A DNA stretch of 64,000 nt from Oceanimonas baumannii (GTDB taxonomy: Bacteria > Pseudomonadota > Gammaproteobacteria > Enterobacterales > Aeromonadaceae), in NCBI RefSeq assembly GCF_002245495.1, contig NZ_NQJF01000011.1, positions 78,488-142,487 of the forward strand, read 5' to 3'. Under the pieces are notes generated by a model. It was not told the origin of the DNA, did no database searches, and was given only the letters and a program-made list of their open reading frames with translations. How positions within the stretch are numbered: the first letter of the stretch is position 1; each line of letters starts with the position of its first letter. Below, piece after piece: positions 19,176 through 28,895 of the stretch. The translations under genes and the position numbers were made by a program.

Positions 19176-21452
19176 ATGAACAAACATTTGCTGGTTACCA
19201 AACGCGATGGCAACAAGGAGCCCATCGATCTCGACAAGATCCACCGGGTGATCACCTGGGCCGCCGAAGGCCTCGATAATGTTTCTGTTTCTCAGGTAGA
19301 GCTGCGCTCTCATATTCAGTTTTACGATGGCATTCGCACCGAAGACATTCACGAGACCATTATCAAGGCCGCCGCCGATCTGATCTCCGAGCAGACACCG
19401 GACTATCAGTACTTGGCCGCCCGTCTGGCGATGTTCCACCTGCGCAAGAAGGCCTACGGCGAATTCGAGCCGCCCCACTTTTATCAGCATGTGGTGCGCC
19501 TGACCGAAATGGGCAAATACGACCAGCACATTCTGGCCGACTACAGTCGTGCCGAGCTGGAAACCCTGAACGATCGCCTGCATCACGATCGGGACATGAA
19601 CTTCTCCTATGCCGCCATCAAACAGCTGGAAGGCAAATACCTGGTGCAGAACCGGGTAACCGGTGATATCTACGAAAGCCCCCAGTTCCTTTATATGCTG
19701 GTGGCCGCCTGCCTGTTCTCCAAATACCCGAAAGAGACCCGGCTGGATTATGTCACCCGTTTCTATGACGCCGTGTCTACCTTCAAGATTTCCCTGCCCA
19801 CGCCCATTATGTCCGGCGTGCGCACCCCTACCCGCCAGTTCAGCTCCTGCGTGCTGATCGAGTGCGGTGACAGCCTGGACTCCATCAATGCCACCTCTGG
19901 TGCCATTGTACGTTATGTCTCCCAGCGGGCCGGCATCGGTATCAACGCCGGCCGGATTCGTGCACTCGGCAGCCCCATCCGTGGCGGCGAAGCCTTCCAT
20001 ACCGGCTGTATTCCGTTCTACAAGCATTTTCAGACTGCAGTAAAATGCTGCTCTCAGGGCGGTGTACGCGGCGGCGCAGCCACCCTGTTCTACCCCATGT
20101 GGCACCTGGAAGTGGAATCCCTGCTGGTACTGAAAAACAACCGCGGTGTGGAAGAAAACCGGGTCCGCCACATGGACTACGGTGTACAAATCAACCGTCT
20201 GATGTATCAGCGTCTGATCAAGGGTGGAGATATCACCCTGTTCAGCCCGTCCGACGTGCCCGGTCTGTACGATGCGTTCTTTGAAGATCAGGCAAGATTT
20301 GAAGAGCTTTACCTTAAGTACGAAGCCGACGACAACATTCGCAAGCGTACCGTCAAGGCGATTGAGCTGTTCTCACTGATGATGCAGGAACGTGCCGGTA
20401 CCGGTCGTATCTATATTCAGAACGTGGATCACTGCAACACCCACAGCCCGTTCGATGCCAAAGTGGCCCCGGTACGCCAGAGCAACCTGTGTCTGGAAAT
20501 CGCCCTGCCCACCAAGCCGCTGATGGACATCAACGACGAAAACGGCGAAATCGCGCTCTGTACCCTGTCGGCCTTTAACCTGGGTGCCATCGACAAGCTG
20601 GAAGATCTGGAAGGCTTGGCCGATCTGGCAGTGCGTGCTCTGGATGCCCTGCTCGATTACCAGGATTACCCGCTGCTGGCGGCGCAAAAAGGCTCCATGA
20701 ACCGTCGTACGCTGGGTATCGGTGTCATCAACTACGCCTATTATCTGGCCAAGAATGGCGTAAAATACTCGGATGGCAGTGCCATTGGCCTGACCCACAA
20801 AACCTTTGAAGCCATTCAGTATTACCTGCTGAAAGCATCGGTACAGCTGGCCAAGGAGTTCGGTGCATGCCCGGCCTTTGGCGAAACCACTTACGCCCAG
20901 GGCGTGCTGCCCATCGACACCTATAAAAAGGATCTCGATGCCATCTGCCAGGAGCCTCTGCACCTGGATTGGGAAGCCCTGCGCGAAGAGATCAAAACCA
21001 CAGGTCTGCGTAACAGCACCCTGACCGCCCTTATGCCGTCCGAGACCTCCAGTCAGATCTCCAACGCCACCAATGGCATTGAGCCGCCCCGCGGCCTGGT
21101 CTCGGTCAAGGCGTCCAAAGACGGCATTCTCAAGCAGGTGGTTCCCGAGTACGAAAACCTGAAAAACCAGTATGAACTGCTGTGGCAGATGCCTTCCAAC
21201 GACGGCTACCTGCAACTGGTCGGTGTCATGCAGAAATTTGTGGATCAGGCCATTTCTGCCAACACCAACTATGATCCTGCCCGCTTTGAAGGCGGCCGGG
21301 TGCCGATGAAGCAACTGCTGAAAGATCTGCTCACGGCTTATAAATTCGGTCTCAAGACCCTGTATTACCATAACACCCGTGATGGTGCGGCAGACGCCCA
21401 GAACGACATGCAGGAAGACGATGGCTGCGCTGGTGGCGCCTGCAAAATCTAA
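19176..21452 (+). CDS. nrdA: Ribonucleoside-diphosphate reductase, alpha subunit (class Ia)
   Basis: NrdA is the catalytic and allosteric subunit reducing NDPs to dNDPs. The 758-residue protein has an N-terminal ATP cone (LLVTKRDGNKEPIDLDKIHR), the ten-stranded barrel with the active-site loop NLCLEIALPT, and the C-terminal redox cysteines in DDGCAGGACKI. Length matches E. coli NrdA (761). ATG 19176 gives MNKHLLVTKRDG, the conserved start, with GGAG about 12 bases upstream. It leads the nrdA-nrdB-yfaE operon. Confidence 0.97.
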   Translation: MNKHLLVTKRDGNKEPIDLDKIHRVITWAAEGLDNVSVSQVELRSHIQFYDGIRTEDIHETIIKAAADLISEQTPDYQYLAARLAMFHLRKKAYGEFEPPHFYQHVVRLTEMGKYDQHILADYSRAELETLNDRLHHDRDMNFSYAAIKQLEGKYLVQNRVTGDIYESPQFLYMLVAACLFSKYPKETRLDYVTRFYDAVSTFKISLPTPIMSGVRTPTRQFSSCVLIECGDSLDSINATSGAIVRYVSQRAGIGINAGRIRALGSPIRGGEAFHTGCIPFYKHFQTAVKCCSQGGVRGGAATLFYPMWHLEVESLLVLKNNRGVEENRVRHMDYGVQINRLMYQRLIKGGDITLFSPSDVPGLYDAFFEDQARFEELYLKYEADDNIRKRTVKAIELFSLMMQERAGTGRIYIQNVDHCNTHSPFDAKVAPVRQSNLCLEIALPTKPLMDINDENGEIALCTLSAFNLGAIDKLEDLEGLADLAVRALDALLDYQDYPLLAAQKGSMNRRTLGIGVINYAYYLAKNGVKYSDGSAIGLTHKTFEAIQYYLLKASVQLAKEFGACPAFGETTYAQGVLPIDTYKKDLDAICQEPLHLDWEALREEIKTTGLRNSTLTALMPSETSSQISNATNGIEPPRGLVSVKASKDGILKQVVPEYENLKNQYELLWQMPSNDGYLQLVGVMQKFVDQAISANTNYDPARFEGGRVPMKQLLKDLLTAYKFGLKTLYYHNTRDGAADAQNDMQEDDGCAGGACKI

Positions 21453-21564
21453 GGCACCATCACAATAAATTATCCCGGCGGGGCTGGCCCTGCCGCTGTG
21501 CGCAGTGTTGGATGGTCACACCATGGTCATGCGACTCTGCGCCTTTGTTTGCGGAACAAGAAAC

Positions 21565-22698
21565 ATGTCTTATACCACTTTCAGTCAAATTCAGAACGAT
21601 CACATGAAGGAGCCCATGTTCTTCGGTAACCCGGTGAACGTGGCTCGTTACGATCAGCAGAAATACGAAATTTTTGAGAAGCTGATTGAAAAGCAGCTGT
21701 CTTTCTTCTGGCGTCCGGAAGAAGTAGACGTCTCTCAGGATCGCATTGACTATCAGGCACTGCCCGATCACGAGAAGCATATTTTCATCAGCAATCTCAA
21801 ATACCAGACCTTGCTTGACTCCATTCAGGGCCGCAGCCCCAACGTAGCCATGCTGCCACTGGTATCCATTCCCGAGCTGGAAACCTGGATCGAGACCTGG
21901 GCGTTCTCCGAGACCATTCATTCGCGCTCCTACACCCATATTATCCGCAATATTGTGAATAATCCGGCCACCGTGTTTGACGACATCGTGGCAAACGAAC
22001 ACATTCAGAAGCGCGCCAAAGACATTGCCCACTATTACGACGAGCTGATCGAGTACACCAACTTCTATCACCTCCATGGTGAAGGCGAGCACACCATCCG
22101 GGGCAAGAAAGTACAGGTGAATCTGTATGAGCTGAAAAAGAAGCTCTACCTGTGCCTGATGTGTGTTAACGCGCTGGAAGCCATCCGCTTCTACGTCAGT
22201 TTTGCCTGCTCCTTCGCTTTTGCCGAGCGCGAGCTGATGGAAGGCAATGCCAAAATCATCAAGCTGATTGCCCGGGACGAAGCCCTGCACCTGACCGGCA
22301 CCCAGCACATGCTCAACATTTTGCGCAGTGGTGAAGATGATCCCGATATGGCGCAGGTGGCCAAGGACTGTGAACAACAGTGCTTTGAGTTGTTCAAGGC
22401 CGCCGCCATTCAGGAAAAGGAATGGGCCGAATACCTATTTAAAGACGGCTCCATGATCGGCCTGAACAAAGATATCTTGTGCCAGTATGTGGAATACATC
22501 ACCAACCTGCGCATGCAGGCAGTGGGTCTGGAGCCGGCCTTTGAAGGTGCCAAACAAAACCCCATTCCCTGGATAAACGCCTGGTTGTCATCCGATAACG
22601 TGCAGGTCGCCCCTCAGGAAGTGGAAGTCAGCTCTTACCTGGTGGGACAAATCGACGCCCATGTCAGTCACGACGATCTGGGTGACTTTGAGTTGTGA
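21565..22698 (+). CDS. nrdB: Ribonucleoside-diphosphate reductase, beta subunit (class Ia)
   Basis: NrdB holds the di-iron/tyrosyl-radical cofactor for NrdA. The 377-residue protein has the radical Tyr in RSYTHIIRN (residue 123 here, Tyr122 in E. coli) and the iron-ligand helices ([21 protein letters not shown]). The C-terminal tail, ending DDLGDFEL, is the peptide that docks on NrdA. ATG 21565 is chosen because [10 protein letters not shown] is the conserved N-terminus; a 20-codon in-frame extension is not conserved-looking. Confidence 0.97.
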   Translation: MSYTTFSQIQNDHMKEPMFFGNPVNVARYDQQKYEIFEKLIEKQLSFFWRPEEVDVSQDRIDYQALPDHEKHIFISNLKYQTLLDSIQGRSPNVAMLPLVSIPELETWIETWAFSETIHSRSYTHIIRNIVNNPATVFDDIVANEHIQKRAKDIAHYYDELIEYTNFYHLHGEGEHTIRGKKVQVNLYELKKKLYLCLMCVNALEAIRFYVSFACSFAFAERELMEGNAKIIKLIARDEALHLTGTQHMLNILRSGEDDPDMAQVAKDCEQQCFELFKAAAIQEKEWAEYLFKDGSMIGLNKDILCQYVEYITNLRMQAVGLEPAFEGAKQNPIPWINAWLSSDNVQVAPQEVEVSSYLVGQIDAHVSHDDLGDFEL

Positions 22699-22967
22699 GC
22701 AAGATCCATACGCAAGACACCAGCTTTGAGCTGCGGGCAGGGGAAACCCTGCTCGATGGCCTGGAGCGCACCGGTCATGCCGTGGAATATCAATGCCGCA
22801 GCGGATACTGCGGTGCTTGCCGCACTGCTCTGGTAAAAGGCAGTGTCTGCTATCAGCAGCCCCCGCTGGCCTTCGTGGCCAGCGGTGAGGTATTACCCTG
22901 TTGCTGCCGGCCAGAGGGCGACGTTACCCTCAATGTCTCCCTGCTTGCCCTGAAAAAACAGGCCTGA
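22695..22967 (+). CDS. yfaE: 2Fe-2S ferredoxin maintaining the NrdB cofactor
   Basis: A 90-residue plant-type ferredoxin with cluster cysteines in [10 protein letters not shown] and the fourth in the [10 protein letters not shown] segment. YfaE supplies electrons for assembly and repair of the NrdB diferric-tyrosyl cofactor. The start is GTG overlapping the nrdB stop (GTGA, 4 bases), which implies translational coupling. Confidence 0.93.
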   Translation: MSKIHTQDTSFELRAGETLLDGLERTGHAVEYQCRSGYCGACRTALVKGSVCYQQPPLAFVASGEVLPCCCRPEGDVTLNVSLLALKKQA

Positions 22968-22968
22968 A

Positions 22969-23232
22969 TCAGTTTCGCTGTTGCTTGGCTTCATCCGGCT
23001 GAAAAGGATGCCAGCTTAACCGGCCATTTTGCTCAAAAGACGTTTCCCGTTCACACACAAACCATCGTTGCCCCATCTGCAGTACTGCCCCCCGGGAATA
23101 ACGCTTGTCCTCGAAGTAACATACCGGCTCAATGCCGGCTGCGATATTCAACTCCACCGGACTGGTAGAAATCGTGTTTGCCCCGGCCAGCACCGGCACA
23201 CTCAAAACAGCGGCGACAATCAGATATTTCAT
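22969..23232 (-). CDS. Secreted DUF1496-like protein
   Basis: An 87-residue protein with a clear signal peptide (MKYLIVAAVLSVPVLAGA). The mature part holds two cysteines in CYFEDKRYSRGAVL and RWFVCERE, the pattern of the DUF1496/YnjH family. It is probably periplasmic with a disulfide; its function is unknown. AAGGAG precedes the ATG. It ends 1 base from the convergent yfaE stop. Confidence 0.8.
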   Translation of the reverse strand: MKYLIVAAVLSVPVLAGANTISTSPVELNIAAGIEPVCYFEDKRYSRGAVLQMGQRWFVCERETSFEQNGRLSWHPFQPDEAKQQRN

Positions 23233-23544
23233 GCTTTGCTCCTTATTGTTCGTCTACCGGATACTATCTTAACACTGCCTTTGTCGCCGGCACTTGCTTT
23301 TCCTCTCTGCCTTGGCTAGGGTAGTTGTAATTATTTTTTCCAGTATTTTTAGTCACTTGTAAAAGCAGTACTGCTTACACTGTGTTTTTTGTTGGTATTG
23401 CCATCATGGCAGCTGATAAAGGAGACATTACCTTGAAGTAGTCATTTTGCCGTGACCATGTAGTAACTCTGTCATCACGACATTTTGCGCCGGCAACAGG
23501 GAAAACGGCACCCTTTTGCAGGCGATAAATAACGGAGCCAAATC
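23233..23544. other. Intergenic region between two divergent small genes
   Basis: 312 bases with no supportable gene except an 11-codon frame at 23406-23441, which I do not accept. Two related segments (GTCATTTTGCCG and GACATTTTGCGCCG) lie near 23441 and 23479. Promoters for both flanking genes must lie here. Confidence 0.4.
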
Positions 23545-23634
23545 ATGAGCAAGGAAAAAGTGAAAAAGAAAGCCCAGAAAACCCTGAAAGAAAAACGTCA
23601 GGAAAAACGGGAAAAGCGTCATCACACTGAATAA
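23545..23634 (+). CDS. Very small basic protein (29 aa)
   Basis: A 29-residue open frame from ATG 23545 to TAA, with GGAG 7 bases upstream. The product is almost entirely Lys, Arg, Glu and Gln (KEKVKKKAQKTLKEKRQEKR, then EKRHHTE) and would form one highly charged helix. A good ribosome binding site and a strong terminator 15 bases downstream support a real gene. Function unknown; nucleic-acid or ribosome binding is only a guess from charge. Confidence 0.65.
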   Translation: MSKEKVKKKAQKTLKEKRQEKREKRHHTE

Positions 23635-23649
23635 AATATGTTTTCAGCA

Positions 23650-23673
23650 AAAGGGCACCGCGGTGCCCTTTTT
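23650..23673. terminator. Bidirectional terminator
   Basis: A perfect AAAGGGCACC/GGTGCCCTTT stem with a GC loop and A/T runs on both sides, lying between the 29-residue gene and the convergent lipoprotein gene. Confidence 0.9.
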
Positions 23674-23677
23674 GGTT

Positions 23678-24151
23678 TCAGTCAAAATACCATTCCCATT
23701 GCAGGCTGTTTATCAGGCCGTTCTGCCACTCAATGATGACCTTTTCTGTGGTTTCATCCGAGCCATAATACCAGCGAGCTCCCTTTCGGCTGGCCGGCCG
23801 GCCAATCCGGTGCTCAAGATCTGAACCGGCACTGCCTGGTTGCAAAAACACCGGCAGTGCCGGGTGCGGGCGGCTCACGTAAAGATAAACCGGCATGCCG
23901 TCGGGCCGAGCCGCTTCCCGGGACAGGTAGGTTTGCAACTCCAGCCCCGGACAACGCAAGGTTTCTATTTCATCAATCAAACCGGCCACATGGCTGTTTT
24001 CCACCTGGCGGTAGCGGTAATCAGGCTGCTGGCAGGGTATCCTTATCACCCGTCCGGCAATCTCATCCAGTCTGGCCAGTGCCCGCTCCTGAGAGCCGGC
24101 ACAACCCGTCAGCAACAGGTAAAACAGTAACCAGGGATACCGTGCAAACAT
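23678..24151 (-). CDS. Lipoprotein of unknown function
   Basis: A 157-residue protein with a lipoprotein signal (WLLFYLLLTGC, lipobox LLTGC with Cys at residue 17). I do not recognise the mature domain. It has two further cysteines and a Trp/Tyr-rich end (WYYGSDETTEKVIIEWQNG). The ATG at 24151 has GGAGG 8 bases upstream; the open frame runs 31 codons further without signal features. Confidence 0.75.
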   Translation of the reverse strand: MFARYPWLLFYLLLTGCAGSQERALARLDEIAGRVIRIPCQQPDYRYRQVENSHVAGLIDEIETLRCPGLELQTYLSREAARPDGMPVYLYVSRPHPALPVFLQPGSAGSDLEHRIGRPASRKGARWYYGSDETTEKVIIEWQNGLINSLQWEWYFD

Positions 24152-24273
24152 GATATTCCGCCTCCATAAGCCCTTCTCTACAGGTTGACTATAAACGGCT
24201 TTTCGGCGACTTGTATGTTCATTACCAGAAGAGAGCACTGTCACACATCACAATAGGTATAACAAGGCACCGG

Positions 24274-24311
24274 CCGAGAACCGAGAACCGAGAACCGAGA
24301 ACCGAGAACCG
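24274..24311. repeat. Five-copy 7-bp tandem repeat
   Basis: The unit CCGAGAA repeats five times without change (24274-24308), followed by a partial copy. It lies about 130 bases upstream of the signalling gene at 24443 and about 120 bases upstream of the lipoprotein gene on the other strand. Being intergenic, a copy-number change would alter promoter spacing rather than reading frame. Confidence 0.9.
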
Positions 24312-24391
24312 CAGTGTGCAATGACGGTTCCGTATCCGGCTATCGCACAATGCAAAACAACGAGCCCTCCCGGCGGGAAATCACGATCGAA

Positions 24392-24410
24392 TAATTGCCA
24401 AGTGCAATTA
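24392..24410. promoter_or_regulatory. Inverted repeat, possible operator
   Basis: Perfect 7-bp arms TAATTGC/GCAATTA around 5 bases, about 30 bases before the start of the CBS-PAS-GGDEF-EAL gene. It is a plausible regulator site, with no known factor. Confidence 0.4.
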
Positions 24411-24442
24411 CCACATATAAGGTAAGTGATTAAACCTTTATA

Positions 24443-26971
24443 TTGCCTGGTAACGTGCCTGATATTACGACAACTCCCGTGCTGATAGAGCGGCTGATGC
24501 ACACCGGCCTGCTCACCTGCTCTCCCGAGACTTCCCTGCGGGAGGCCGCCGAGCGTATGGCCACTCGCCAGTGCAGCTCCATTCTGGTGCTGGAAAATGG
24601 CCGTGCCATCGGTATCTGGACCGAACGTGACAGCCTGAAGCTTGATCTCAACAAGCCAGGTTGCCTCGATGTACCGATGCATCAGGTAATGAGCCAGCCG
24701 GTACACAGCCTGCATCTCAGTACGCCGGTCAGTAATGCCGAGCGCTGGTTCAGAACACAAGAGTGCCGTCATCTGGTGGTTGTCGATGATCAGGGCCACC
24801 CGGTGGGCATGGTGTCACAGACCGATATGGCTTTAAAACAGGGGCTGGAGCCCTATCTCGGTCTGCGCCGTGTTGAAGATGCCATGAACATGACACCGCT
24901 GATCCTGCCGGGTAGAATGTCACTGGTCGAGGCTGCCAGCGCGCTGTTGCACCATCGCCAGGATGCCGCCGTCGTCACCTGCTCCGGCGCACAGCTGGGC
25001 ATCATTACCGAACGTGATATGGTACGGATCATTGCACGTCATCACGGACACACTCCTGTCAGCGAACTGGCCAGCAAACCATTGCTGACGGTCTCTCCCG
25101 AAGACAGCCTGTTGCACGCACGTGATGTGATGATTAATAACCGGGTACGCCATTTGGCGGTGCTGGATGATAATAACGTGGTCGGCTTGCTGGGCTTCCG
25201 GGAAATCATCAACGGAGCCGAGCTCCGCCATCTCAGAGAGATCCAGCAACTGCTGAAAGAGCGGGATCAGGCCCTGCACACCTCGCGACTTAACCTGCAG
25301 CTGGCTGAGCGAGTGATAGAGGCCTCACTGGAAAGCATCGTAATCACCGATGCTGACAATCGCATTGTCTTCGTCAATCCTTCGTTTACCCATACCACCG
25401 GCTTCAGTGCCGAAGAGGCAATTGGCCGGACTCCGGCCATCCTGTCTTCCGGCCGTCACGATGCGGCTTTTTACCGGGGAATGTGGCAAACCATCGGTGA
25501 AAAGGGCTATTGGCGGGGTGAGATCTGGAACCGGCGTAAGAACGGCCAGCTTTACCTCGAACTGCTGACGATTACCGCCATTCATGACGATAACGGCAAA
25601 ATTACCCACTTTGCCGCACTATTTACCGATATTACGCATATCCGGGAAAATGAAGACAAGATCCGCCGGCTGGCCTACTACGATCCGCTGACCGGTCTTC
25701 CCAATCGTCGCTTGCTGGAAGACCGGCTGGAGCTGGCCATTTCCCATGCCAACAGAAGCAAACAGCACCTGGCGGTGATTTTTCTCGATCTGGATCATTT
25801 CAAGCAAGTGAATGATACCCTGGGACATGCCGCCGGTGATGAGCTGCTGCTGGACGTCTCCCGGCGCATACGCCACCGGCTGCGCGAAGATGATACGCTG
25901 GCCCGTCTGGGCGGAGACGAATTTATTGTTCTGCTGCCCGAACTCAATGAGCCCGAAGAAGCCAGCCGTATCGCCCAGCGCCTGATAGAGACCGTAGCCA
26001 AACCTTTTCGTATCGGCAACCACGAGTTTCGCATCGGCTGCAGTCTGGGGATCAGCCTGTATCCGGATGACGCAGGCTCTGCCGAGCAACTGATCCACCA
26101 CGCAGATGCCGCCATGTATCAGGCCAAACAGGAAGGACGCAACGATTACCGCCTGTTCAGCCGGGAGATGAACCACCAGCAGCACAAGCTGCTGGCCATG
26201 GAAACCGCACTGCGTAATGCCGTAGAAACCGGTGAAGGACTGGCTGTCTTTTATCAGCCGCAGGTAAACAGAACAGACCGGACGCTGGCCGGTGCCGAAG
26301 CCCTGGCGCGCTGGCATCATCCTGCATTTGGCCATGTATCACCGGCGGAGTTTATTCCTCTGGCAGAGCGGGCCGGCCTGATTGTACCGTTGGGCATGAG
26401 CCTGCTGCATAACGTCGCCGCTCAGCAACGGCACTGGCTGGATCAGGGGCTGTTACCGGTTCCAGTGTCAGTTAACCTGTCAACCCAGCAATTCTGGCAA
26501 CATAATCTGCTGGTACAGTTCCGGCATCTGCTGATGGAGCACCGGTTACCGGCGGGGCTGATCGGCATTGAACTGACCGAAAATGTGCTGCTCGACAAGC
26601 CGGTGCAGGCCATTCCGTTACTTGATGGCCTGCGCGAGCTGGGCTTTACCATTGCCATCGACGACTTTGGCACCGGCTACTCTTCCCTGAGCTATTTACA
26701 GGATCTGCCGATAGACACCCTGAAAATAGACCGCAGCTTTATTCAGCGCCTGGGCGAGTCCCGCAGCAGCAACGCCATTCTGGCCGCAGTCACCGGGCTG
26801 GCCCGGGAGCTGGAATACAAAATTGTGGCAGAAGGAGTGGAAACCGAAGCTCAGATGCAGGCGCTTGCTCCCTATCCGGTGGATCTGATACAGGGCTTTC
26901 TGACCGGCCGGCCGGTACCGGCGGAGACATTTGCCAGAGAATGGCTTGACAGTATAAAACAGTCAGGGTAA
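24443..26971 (+). CDS. CBS-CBS-CBS-CBS-PAS-GGDEF-EAL signalling protein
   Basis: A large cytoplasmic c-di-GMP protein (up to 842 residues). Four CBS motifs occupy about residues 18-255 (two Bateman modules, likely adenine-nucleotide sensors), followed by a coiled coil. A PAS domain with PAC (VIEASLESIVITDADNRIVF) spans about 290-410. A GGDEF domain with intact LGGDEF spans about 415-575. An EAL domain with AEALARW, ELTENVLL, DDFGTGYSS and AEGVET follows. Both catalytic sites look intact, so it may make or cleave c-di-GMP. There is no membrane segment. The start is uncertain: TTG 24443 or GTG 24455, neither with a strong ribosome binding site, and no ATG fits. Confidence 0.9.
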   Translation: MPGNVPDITTTPVLIERLMHTGLLTCSPETSLREAAERMATRQCSSILVLENGRAIGIWTERDSLKLDLNKPGCLDVPMHQVMSQPVHSLHLSTPVSNAERWFRTQECRHLVVVDDQGHPVGMVSQTDMALKQGLEPYLGLRRVEDAMNMTPLILPGRMSLVEAASALLHHRQDAAVVTCSGAQLGIITERDMVRIIARHHGHTPVSELASKPLLTVSPEDSLLHARDVMINNRVRHLAVLDDNNVVGLLGFREIINGAELRHLREIQQLLKERDQALHTSRLNLQLAERVIEASLESIVITDADNRIVFVNPSFTHTTGFSAEEAIGRTPAILSSGRHDAAFYRGMWQTIGEKGYWRGEIWNRRKNGQLYLELLTITAIHDDNGKITHFAALFTDITHIRENEDKIRRLAYYDPLTGLPNRRLLEDRLELAISHANRSKQHLAVIFLDLDHFKQVNDTLGHAAGDELLLDVSRRIRHRLREDDTLARLGGDEFIVLLPELNEPEEASRIAQRLIETVAKPFRIGNHEFRIGCSLGISLYPDDAGSAEQLIHHADAAMYQAKQEGRNDYRLFSREMNHQQHKLLAMETALRNAVETGEGLAVFYQPQVNRTDRTLAGAEALARWHHPAFGHVSPAEFIPLAERAGLIVPLGMSLLHNVAAQQRHWLDQGLLPVPVSVNLSTQQFWQHNLLVQFRHLLMEHRLPAGLIGIELTENVLLDKPVQAIPLLDGLRELGFTIAIDDFGTGYSSLSYLQDLPIDTLKIDRSFIQRLGESRSSNAILAAVTGLARELEYKIVAEGVETEAQMQALAPYPVDLIQGFLTGRPVPAETFAREWLDSIKQSG

Positions 26972-27002
26972 CACGCTGATATTCCTTTAACCGGACCACC
27001 CG

Positions 27003-28841
27003 ATGTTCAAACTGTTTGAAAACCTGACCAAACCTTTTCCGGAAGACGTCGCCACACAACCTCCCAACGGCCTGTATGCCTTTTGCCGCCATTATACAAG
27101 GGGCTTTGAATGGCCACTGCTCGCTATGGCGCTGCTCAGTACCCTGGTGGCCATCATCGAAGTCTCACTACTGGGCTTCATGGGCCGGCTGGTCGACCTG
27201 TTGGCCAGTCACAATCCCGAGTCCTTCTGGGCGGAGCAGCGGAATACCCTGATACTGATGGGGGGGCTGGTACTGGTGATCGTTCCGCTGCTGAGCTTCA
27301 GCCACTCCATGCTGATGCACCAGTCGCTGCTGGGGAATTACCCCATGTCCATCCGTTGGCTGGCACACCGTTACTTGCTGAGCCAAAGCATGAGCTTCTA
27401 TCAGGACGAGTTCGCCGGCCGCATCGCCACCAAGGTCATGCAAACGGCGCTGGCGGTACGGGAAACCGTGATGAAGCTGCTGGATGTGCTGGTCTATGTG
27501 TCCGTATACCTGATCGCCATGCTGGTAATGATGGGCCACTCGGATCTGATCCTGATGCTGCCCATTCTGCTCTGGCTGCTGCTGTACATCGGCATTCAGT
27601 GCTACTTCGTCCCACGGATGAAACGAGTTGCCACCGCCCAGGCAGATGCCCGCTCCATGATGACCGGCCGCATTGTTGACAGCTACGCCAATATCACCAC
27701 GGTCAAGCTGTTCGCTCACGCCGACGCCGAAACCCGCTACGCCAAACAGGGCATGCGCGCTTTCCTCGGCACCGTCTATGGCCAGATGCGTCTGGCCACC
27801 AGCTTTGTGCTGAGCGTCGACGCCATCAACTACCTGTTGTTGTTTACCATTACTGCGCTCTCCATCGGGCTGTGGATGAACACCACCGTCACCGTCGGCG
27901 TCATCGCCGTGGCCATCAGCATCGCCTTGCGCCTGCAGGGCATGTCCAAGTGGATCATGTGGGAAATTGGTGCCCTGTTCGAGAATATCGGCACCGTGAT
28001 CGACGGCATGAACACCCTGTCCCGCTCCGTGGCCATTGAAGATAAAGCCGGTGCCGGCGAGCTGACCATCCATCGGGGGGAGATCCGCTTTGAAGGCGTG
28101 ACTTTCCAGTATGGCCGCGATGAGCCCGTCATCCAGCATTTCAATCTGGACATCAGACCCGGTGAGAAAGTCGGCCTGGTCGGCCGTTCCGGGGCGGGCA
28201 AGTCCACCCTGGTTAATCTGCTGCTGCGCCTGCATGAGCTGGAGAGAGGCCGCATCACCATCGATGGCCAGAACATCACCGAGGTAACCCAGCACTCCCT
28301 GCGCGGTCAGATCGGCATGGTGACCCAGGATACCTCCCTGCTGCACCGCTCCATCCGGGAAAACATTCTCTACGGCAAGCCAGATGCCTCCGAGCAGGAA
28401 ATGGTGGCGGCAAGCCAGCGGGCCCACGCCCATGAGTTTATTCACGGGCTGGAAGATAAAGACGGTAACCGGGGCTACGACGCCCAGGTGGGCGAGCGGG
28501 GGATCAAGCTCTCCGGTGGCCAGCGACAACGTATTGGCATCGCCCGGGTACTGCTCAAGGACGCGCCTATTCTGGTACTGGACGAGGCCACCTCGGCACT
28601 GGATTCCGAAGTGGAAGCCGCCATTCAGGAGAGCCTGTATCAGCTGATGGAAGGTAAAACCGTTATTGCCATCGCCCACCGGCTCTCCACCATTGCCGCC
28701 ATGGATCGTCTGGTGGTGCTCGACAAGGGGCGCATCGTCGAGCAGGGCTCGCATCAGGAGCTGCTGGAGCAGAACGGTATCTACGCCCAGCTGTGGAACC
28801 ACCAGACCGGTGGTTTTCTGGCCGACGGGCTGCAGCCCTGA
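27003..28841 (+). CDS. ABC exporter, fused permease and ATPase
   Basis: A 612-residue half-transporter of the MsbA/MDR type, expected to dimerise in the inner membrane. The N-terminal six-helix permease covers about 1-330. The ATPase has Walker A GRSGAGKST (near residue 394), signature LSGGQRQR, Walker B ILVLDEATSALD and H-loop IAHRLST. The substrate cannot be read from sequence. It is 31 bases downstream of the signalling gene and may share its transcript. Confidence 0.9.
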   Translation: MFKLFENLTKPFPEDVATQPPNGLYAFCRHYTRGFEWPLLAMALLSTLVAIIEVSLLGFMGRLVDLLASHNPESFWAEQRNTLILMGGLVLVIVPLLSFSHSMLMHQSLLGNYPMSIRWLAHRYLLSQSMSFYQDEFAGRIATKVMQTALAVRETVMKLLDVLVYVSVYLIAMLVMMGHSDLILMLPILLWLLLYIGIQCYFVPRMKRVATAQADARSMMTGRIVDSYANITTVKLFAHADAETRYAKQGMRAFLGTVYGQMRLATSFVLSVDAINYLLLFTITALSIGLWMNTTVTVGVIAVAISIALRLQGMSKWIMWEIGALFENIGTVIDGMNTLSRSVAIEDKAGAGELTIHRGEIRFEGVTFQYGRDEPVIQHFNLDIRPGEKVGLVGRSGAGKSTLVNLLLRLHELERGRITIDGQNITEVTQHSLRGQIGMVTQDTSLLHRSIRENILYGKPDASEQEMVAASQRAHAHEFIHGLEDKDGNRGYDAQVGERGIKLSGGQRQRIGIARVLLKDAPILVLDEATSALDSEVEAAIQESLYQLMEGKTVIAIAHRLSTIAAMDRLVVLDKGRIVEQGSHQELLEQNGIYAQLWNHQTGGFLADGLQP

Positions 28842-28870
28842 ACGCCCTTGTCACCAACTGAAGCGAATTA

Positions 28871-28890
28871 GGCCGGGCATCAGCCCGGCC
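28871..28890. terminator. Hairpin between ABC exporter and anti-sigma gene
   Basis: A perfect 8-bp GC stem GGCCGGGC/GCCCGGCC with a 4-base loop between convergent genes. No T-run is present, so termination strength is uncertain. Confidence 0.5.
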
Positions 28891-28895
28891 TGAGG

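Noticed and set aside
23406..23441. An 11-codon frame (MAADKGDITLK)
   Set aside because: No ribosome binding site before the ATG and no supporting context.
27168..28802. A 544-codon open frame opposite the ABC exporter
   Set aside because: Low-complexity His/Gln/Asp/Gly sequence complementary to the exporter; no independent coding evidence.
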